DNA of 51,275 bases from NCBI GenBank assembly GCA_945860955.1, contig CAMATH010000052.1, positions 1 through 51,275 on the forward strand, written 5' to 3'. A program made the translations under genes and the position numbers. This DNA is from Planctomicrobium piriforme. Its GTDB lineage: Bacteria > Planctomycetota > Planctomycetia > Planctomycetales > Planctomycetaceae. This document shows positions 47,350 through 51,275 of the stretch, one piece after another; the first letter of the stretch is position 1, and every line of letters begins with the position of its first letter. The notes beneath the pieces are model-generated. The model did no database searches and was not told the origin of the DNA. It worked only from the letters and a program-made list of their open reading frames with translations.

Positions 47350-49368
47350 TCAGTCCCCGATCGCCGTTTCTGCCCGAATCGGCCACACAGACCGCAGTGT
47401 ATGTGCCTGACAAGAAATCACCCGGCACTCTCCTCCAGTGGCGTACAGCTCAATCCCCGTGCTGCTCGATTTGGGAAACACCAGATCGGTGATCACGGTC
47501 TCGCCGTCATTGCCAAACACCTCAACCGAACACGCATCGACCAGAATCCGCAGTCGGATCGTGTTGTCGTCATCGGGCGATAATGGCCCCGAGTGTCGAC
47601 CGGAAAAGGCCGGATGAAAATCGACAATTCCCGACTGCGTCCGATCGACTGAGATCGTTTTCTGTTCCGCGTCGTAAGAGATCGTAGTCTGTTCCTCCTC
47701 CCCTTTGAGGACGCGCACGCCAAACTCCTTCGCCGACTGCAGGTCGACCTCCAGGATGAGTTCGACCTGCTGCCCTTCGAGATCGAGCGTCAACGGTTTT
47801 TTCGAGAGCCGCCGATTGGAAATGTCGAGCCGTTTGTCGCGCAGCGATTGCAGCTCCCGCACCGGTTGTTGACAGAGCCGCAAGGTACCGTCGATCCGCC
47901 GCAATGTCAGTTCGCGGGGAATCGACATCGCGCTCCGCCACGGATTGGTCGGATTGAGACACGTCTCCCAGTTGTTCATCCACCCGATCCACAGTCGGCG
48001 ACCGTCGTCGGCCGGTATGTCGGACCACGACACCGGCGCATAGAAGTCGCGACCGTAATCGACCCACTGCGACTCGAGCGAGTCGGCGGTGAACTGTTTG
48101 CCGTCAAACACGCCGGTGAAATACTCTCCCCCCGACCCGCCGGCGACCGCTCCGTTCCCCATGTCGACTTCCAGAACCCAGCGCGTCTTCCCCGGTTCCC
48201 CTTCGATGGGCAGTTCGAACAGGTCCGGACATTCCCAGTTCGGTTTGTTCGGAGCGCCGGCCGGTCCGAAACCGCCGAGCAGCGTCCACGCCTTCAGGTC
48301 CCGCGATCCGTAAAACTGCACCCGTTTCTGGACGGCGAGTGAAACCACCATGACCCAGCGTTTGGTTGGTTCATGCCAGAAGACTTTGGGATCGCGAAAA
48401 TCGCGTTCATTCAGGTCGAGAACCGGATTCCCCGCGTACTTCGTCCAGGTGCGTCCCCGATCGTTGCTGTACGCCAGGTCTTGAGTCTGGCGGTCGTGGC
48501 CATGCCCGGTGTAAATCGCCACCAGCGGCCTCCCCAGCTTGCCGAACCCGCTGGTGTTCCGCCGATCGACCACCGCGCTTCCCGAGAACATCATCACGCC
48601 ATATTCATCGCGAAGCGCGATGGGGAGATGCTCCCAGTGGAGCAGATCTTTACTCACGGCGTGCCCCCAGCTCATGTGTCCCCATTCGTTCCCGAGGGGA
48701 TTGTGCTGGTAGAACAGGTGATATTCCCCGTCCAGGTAGACCAGACCGTTCGGGTCATTCATCCAGTTGAGTTCGGGGGTGAAATGGTACGCCGGCCGAA
48801 ATTCCTCGCGGTAGTAATCCGGCGAACGCCGGTATTCGTCGAGCCGCCAGGAACCCGAGCCACTTTTGGCGGCATCGATCAGCAGAATTTGATCGACATT
48901 GATATGCCCCCAACCGCCGGTCGCCCGATCGAAGATTCGCACGCGAGCCGGCTTTCCCCGCAGCTCCGAAACATCCCACGACTCCCAGCGCAACTGACCC
49001 GAGTCGGCACCGGTCGCAGATCGAACCGACTTGCCATCGACCAGCAATTCGATTCCCGTCTCCCCCGGATGCCGGCCGCCGCCGATCAGAAACGCCAGGA
49101 AAGAATGGCTGATTTCGAACTCTGGCGAGGTCAGTTCGCCGATGGCGGGATCCCCCGAGCCAAACGAATTCACCAGCCGGCGGCCGCGATAACCGGTCAC
49201 CCGCAGTTGATGCGCGTTCGCGGGCGTTTTTCCAAACGCCTCTCCTTCGACCGTCCAGCCCTCGTAGGTACCGGATTCGAAGTCCGCGACGACAACATCA
49301 CCGGCCCGCACAGCGGCCGGGAACAAGGCGACAAACAACAGCGCACAGATCCGCGAGCGGAGGATCAT
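47350..49368 (-). CDS. GH32 family fructan hydrolase (levanase/inulinase/invertase-like), secreted
   Basis: 672 aa from ATG 49368; ATG 49398 is an alternative but adds residues next to a tRNA fragment. A signal peptide (ILRSRICALLFVALFPAAVRA) comes first. A beta-rich module of about 150 residues (DFESGTYEGW to WGHINVDQILL) follows, of the kind found N-terminal to GH32 enzymes. The GH32 five-blade propeller begins near residue 200: catalytic nucleophile Asp205 in WMNDPNG, transition-state Asp326 in FRDPKVF, acid/base Glu379 in WECPDLFE. A C-terminal beta-sandwich ends the protein. It hydrolyses fructose polymers or sucrose outside the cytoplasm. The nearest neighbour to the right is an integration site, so it lies at the junction between core genome and element. 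Confidence 0.93.
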   Translation of the reverse strand: MILRSRICALLFVALFPAAVRAGDVVVADFESGTYEGWTVEGEAFGKTPANAHQLRVTGYRGRRLVNSFGSGDPAIGELTSPEFEISHSFLAFLIGGGRHPGETGIELLVDGKSVRSATGADSGQLRWESWDVSELRGKPARVRIFDRATGGWGHINVDQILLIDAAKSGSGSWRLDEYRRSPDYYREEFRPAYHFTPELNWMNDPNGLVYLDGEYHLFYQHNPLGNEWGHMSWGHAVSKDLLHWEHLPIALRDEYGVMMFSGSAVVDRRNTSGFGKLGRPLVAIYTGHGHDRQTQDLAYSNDRGRTWTKYAGNPVLDLNERDFRDPKVFWHEPTKRWVMVVSLAVQKRVQFYGSRDLKAWTLLGGFGPAGAPNKPNWECPDLFELPIEGEPGKTRWVLEVDMGNGAVAGGSGGEYFTGVFDGKQFTADSLESQWVDYGRDFYAPVSWSDIPADDGRRLWIGWMNNWETCLNPTNPWRSAMSIPRELTLRRIDGTLRLCQQPVRELQSLRDKRLDISNRRLSKKPLTLDLEGQQVELILEVDLQSAKEFGVRVLKGEEEQTTISYDAEQKTISVDRTQSGIVDFHPAFSGRHSGPLSPDDDNTIRLRILVDACSVEVFGNDGETVITDLVFPKSSSTGIELYATGGECRVISCQAHTLRSVWPIRAETAIGD

Positions 49369-49408
49369 GGAAAAAGTCCACAGTGTCTCGAACCGCATTC
49401 CAATCAAG

Positions 49409-49464
49409 TGGCCGGAGCGGGGTTCGAACCCGCACACCCATTTCTGGATACGGGATTTTAAGTC
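49409..49464 (-). other. 3' half of tRNA-Leu(UAA): probable attachment site of an integrated element
   Basis: On the minus strand the sequence contains anticodon loop CTTAAAA (anticodon TAA at 49460-49458), the 3' strand of the anticodon stem (TCCCG, 49455-49451), a 17-base variable arm (49450-49434), a perfect T arm (GCGGG-TTCGAAC-CCCGC, 49433-49417), the 3' strand of the acceptor stem (TCCGGCC, 49416-49410) and discriminator A (49409). CCA is not coded. The 5' half is absent: past the anticodon loop the sequence stops matching a tRNA (stem partner should be CGGGA but TTCGA is found). A truncated tRNA 3' end is the standard remnant left when a tyrosine integrase inserts an element into a tRNA gene. 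So an intact copy and the other att site should lie to the right, beyond the window. Confidence 0.8.
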
Positions 49465-49566
49465 GAAGCAAGGGATTTGTCTATGATTAGAACACCCTTA
49501 TATTGGCTGAGAATCAAGGGTTTCGTTAAACTACCATTCGCCAGAAAACACCGAACGGAACGCGTT

Positions 49567-49587
49567 TTGGTGACATTTTTGGTGACA
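49567..49587. repeat. Close direct repeat TTGGTGACA near the att site
   Basis: TTGGTGACA at 49567-49575 and again at 49579-49587. Short direct repeats near an att site can be integrase arm-binding sites, but two copies are too few to prove this. Confidence 0.4.
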
Positions 49588-49687
49588 AACTTTGCCGGGT
49601 GAGGAGTAGCTACCTCTGGCCGTCGTCGTCGTGGACATCTTCCCCGCGGCGTCGACGGTCGACCCGGTTGTTCGAAAGGAAGATGCG

Positions 49688-50761
49688 ATGGCGACGAAGA
49701 ACAGCGGCAAGGCGAGGCGGGTGAAGGGTGCCACGGGCAAGGTGGTGACGGTGGACTCCGTTGAGGCGGTTCCAATGGTTTGCGTGGTTGGCGCTGACGC
49801 CCCGAAGTCAATCGAGCTTTGCGAGATCACAACCGACTGGAATACAGTCGACCCGGCGGTTCTTGGGGTGCGAATGGTGGGGGCCAGCGTTTTTGAAAAC
49901 AGGGGGGATGTTCCGCAAGGGTTCTGTGAGAAGTTTCGAGCCGCCGCAATCCGGGCGATTGCCGGGAATGCAACAGCCGCCGATAACGGAGTGATCGACT
50001 TCGGAATCGAGCGGATGGCACGTATCGATACTCAGCGTCGGGCGGCAAAGATTGTCGCCATGGCTGAAGACAAGGTCGCGAAATCAGCGGCGGTGGCCAT
50101 GGCGGCGACGTCGCAACTGGAGTCGGAGCGCGAGGCCATGTTGGCAGCGATGGAAGCAAAGCCGAGTGGCGACTTGAAAGTTGTGATCAGCGGCAAGCCC
50201 GGGGAACAGTCGGCGGAGTTGAAAGAGGTTCGAACGGACCTGAGAGCGATTGACCCCTTCGCGGCGCAACTGGTAGCGCTTGACGCTGCGATGCGTGAAC
50301 ATCGAGGTGATGCCCCCCCAGGTTATGGTAAATCGGTGATGGATGCGGTCAACCGACTGGGAACAGGGACTGGAACGGCGAGTGATCGCACGCTGGTGGA
50401 CGCGGCAACGGCTGAGTTTCAACTGAGGGGTGAACGTGAGGCGGCGGCACCTGCTGCGAAGGATCTCCCGGAAGAGACGGAGGAAGATCTCAAGGGCTGG
50501 CACAAGGCGCACGAGAACCCGCCGAGTGGTTTCGATTTGGATTGGTGTTTATCAGGATCGAAGGAAGATCTTGGCGCATGGATTGTGCCGCAATCAAGCG
50601 ACAAACGAAAAGCCCGAGCTATGGATACCGCAATCAAGAAACGTAGCGCCCTATACTGGGGCAAGCAGGGAGCTAACGCCCACAATTGGATCGTGTACTT
50701 TTCCAATTTCACGACGTACAAAAGCGCACAAAAGCGCATGGATGCGCGCAAAGGCGCATGA
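49688..50761 (+). CDS. Unknown element-borne protein with internal tandem duplication
   Basis: 357 aa. ATG 49688 has AGGA at 49677-49680. The frame is open to 49631 (GTG), which is less likely. No family recognised. The protein contains two copies of a unit of about 70 residues: residues 41-110 (SIELCEITTDWNTVDP, NRGDVPQG) and 176-245 (AELKEVRTDLRAIDP, HRGDAPPG). The copies are offset by 134 residues throughout, with the E-x-x-T-D, D-P and R-G-D-x-P-x-G marks in the same spacing. Between them is an Ala/Glu-rich, coiled-coil-like stretch (KVAKSAAVAMAATSQLESER). The tail includes MDTAIKKRSALYW and ends with a Lys/Arg-rich stretch. It follows the tRNA remnant and is probably part of the integrated element. 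Function unknown. Confidence 0.65.
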   Translation: MATKNSGKARRVKGATGKVVTVDSVEAVPMVCVVGADAPKSIELCEITTDWNTVDPAVLGVRMVGASVFENRGDVPQGFCEKFRAAAIRAIAGNATAADNGVIDFGIERMARIDTQRRAAKIVAMAEDKVAKSAAVAMAATSQLESEREAMLAAMEAKPSGDLKVVISGKPGEQSAELKEVRTDLRAIDPFAAQLVALDAAMREHRGDAPPGYGKSVMDAVNRLGTGTGTASDRTLVDAATAEFQLRGEREAAAPAAKDLPEETEEDLKGWHKAHENPPSGFDLDWCLSGSKEDLGAWIVPQSSDKRKARAMDTAIKKRSALYWGKQGANAHNWIVYFSNFTTYKSAQKRMDARKGA

Positions 50762-50901
50762 GATCGGCGATTCGCGACAGTTTTTGAGTCAACCCGGACG
50801 CCTGGAAATAGTTTAACCGGGCGACCCCGCGTCTAATGTGATTGTCACGCGATTCAATGGTGAGTCGCGGTCAGTCACGCAGTAATCGCGGGAAAAACGA
50901 A

Positions 50902-51120
50902 ATGGCGAAGTCAACGACTACTGGCCCCATCGAGGCCGACGCGTTGTATCCGATGGCGGAATTCCAAAGTCGGTCGGGACTCGGAGAATGGGCGCTTCGG
51001 CAGGCGCGCCGAGCCGGGTTGCCTGTGCTGAGACTACACGGGAGGGCGTTCATTCGGGGGAGCGACTTTCACGCCTACGTCGATCGGCAGACGTCGCAAC
51101 AAAACGGGAATGCCCAGTAG
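50902..51120 (+). CDS. Small DNA-binding candidate (excisionase/AlpA-like)
   Basis: 72 aa from ATG 50902, with GGGA upstream. The segment MAEFQSRSGLGEWALRQARRAGLPVLRLHGRAFIRGSDFHAYVDRQ fits the winged-helix pattern of excisionase/MerR-like small proteins: a helix-turn-helix near residues 20-34 and a wing ending in a site-choice strand (RAFIRGSDF). Such proteins regulate excision or integrase expression in integrated elements, in accord with its position beside an att-type tRNA remnant. The match is by shape, not by a search. Alternative start 50842 is longer and less likely. Confidence 0.6.
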   Translation: MAKSTTTGPIEADALYPMAEFQSRSGLGEWALRQARRAGLPVLRLHGRAFIRGSDFHAYVDRQTSQQNGNAQ

Positions 51121-51181
51121 CCCAAAATGCGACGAGCCGGCCCCCCTCGAAAGAGACCGGCGCGACGCGGAGAACAGCAAC

Positions 51182-51275
51182 ATGGCAAATTCTACACTCT
51201 CGCCGACATCTGGCAACCGGGATTTCCCCCGCGATCGCGCCGAGCAATTGGCAATGGTCGCGGACCGAGCGACAA
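51182..51275 (+). CDS. Start of a further element gene, truncated by the window edge
   Basis: ATG 51182 with GGAG at 51168-51171. The 31 visible residues read MANSTLSPTSGNRDF ... LAMVADRAT, with no stop before the edge. Too short to identify. It follows the excisionase-like gene by 61 bp on the same strand and so probably belongs to the same element. Confidence 0.45.
   Translation, partial: MANSTLSPTSGNRDFPRDRAEQLAMVADRAT

Noticed and set aside
49458-49830. Two minus-strand frames between the tRNA remnant and the unknown element gene, with the peptide HQKCHQN
   Set aside because: They overlap the ribosome-binding site and 5' end of the plus-strand gene and are low-complexity. An integrase remnant was considered but no catalytic motifs are seen.

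Overview
The window reads as about 51 kb of a GC-rich planctomycete chromosome, probably order Planctomycetales. The family mix supports this: a Tat-exported DUF1501 protein, a secreted DUF1080 protein, haem-binding c-type cytochrome lipoproteins, DUF2079 and DUF4129 membrane proteins, DUF2088/LarA-like, Uma2 and DUF2071 proteins. Many families of short palindromic intergenic repeats point the same way. No complete tRNA, rRNA, CRISPR array or intact insertion sequence was seen. The species cannot be named from the sequence alone.

Layout. 1-7429: a secreted PHP-domain gene broken by an in-frame TAA, a conserved hypothetical with a good promoter, a large DUF4129 membrane protein, a lipoprotein, a GT4 glycosyltransferase and queA. 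7656-13593: a membrane protein with a disordered tail, recJ with a 59-residue coiled-coil partner, an ECF sigma factor translationally coupled to a zinc-type membrane anti-sigma candidate, and a cytochrome c lipoprotein. 13967-22803: a DUF2089/membrane protein pair, a RodA-type SEDS protein, gltX (promoter suggests a leaderless mRNA), citrate synthase coupled to a Uma2 nuclease-like gene, metY and a DUF1501 protein. 23305-34159: an M28 peptidase, lnt, a Gly-rich secreted protein, a DUF2071 protein, a RecA-like ATPase relative with a ruined Walker A motif, and an alpha-glucan phosphorylase. 34212-42697: a molybdopterin oxidoreductase, a DUF2079 protein, a LarA-like protein, a DUF1080 protein and a di-haem cytochrome lipoprotein. 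42782-49368: an MFS transporter, a Cys-rich secreted protein with a clear terminator, a haem-motif lipoprotein, a trypsin-like protease and a GH32 fructan hydrolase.

The right end (about 49409 to the window edge) differs. It begins with the 3' half of a tRNA-Leu(UAA) gene without its 5' half, the usual mark of an element integrated into a tRNA gene. To its right lie three unfamiliar genes: a protein with an internal tandem duplication, a small excisionase/AlpA-like DNA-binding candidate, and the start of a third. The element runs off the window.

How the genes work together: most are housekeeping or envelope functions (tRNA charging and modification, TCA entry, sulfur assimilation, wall elongation, lipoprotein maturation, repair) in short operons rather than one pathway. 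Lnt would act on the several lipobox proteins seen here. Glucan phosphorylase and the secreted GH32 enzyme belong to carbohydrate use. The places most worth a second look are the tRNA-borne element with its duplicated-domain protein, the ATPase relative lacking the P-loop lysine, the interrupted PHP gene, and the dispersed palindrome families, one copy of which is translated inside a gene.
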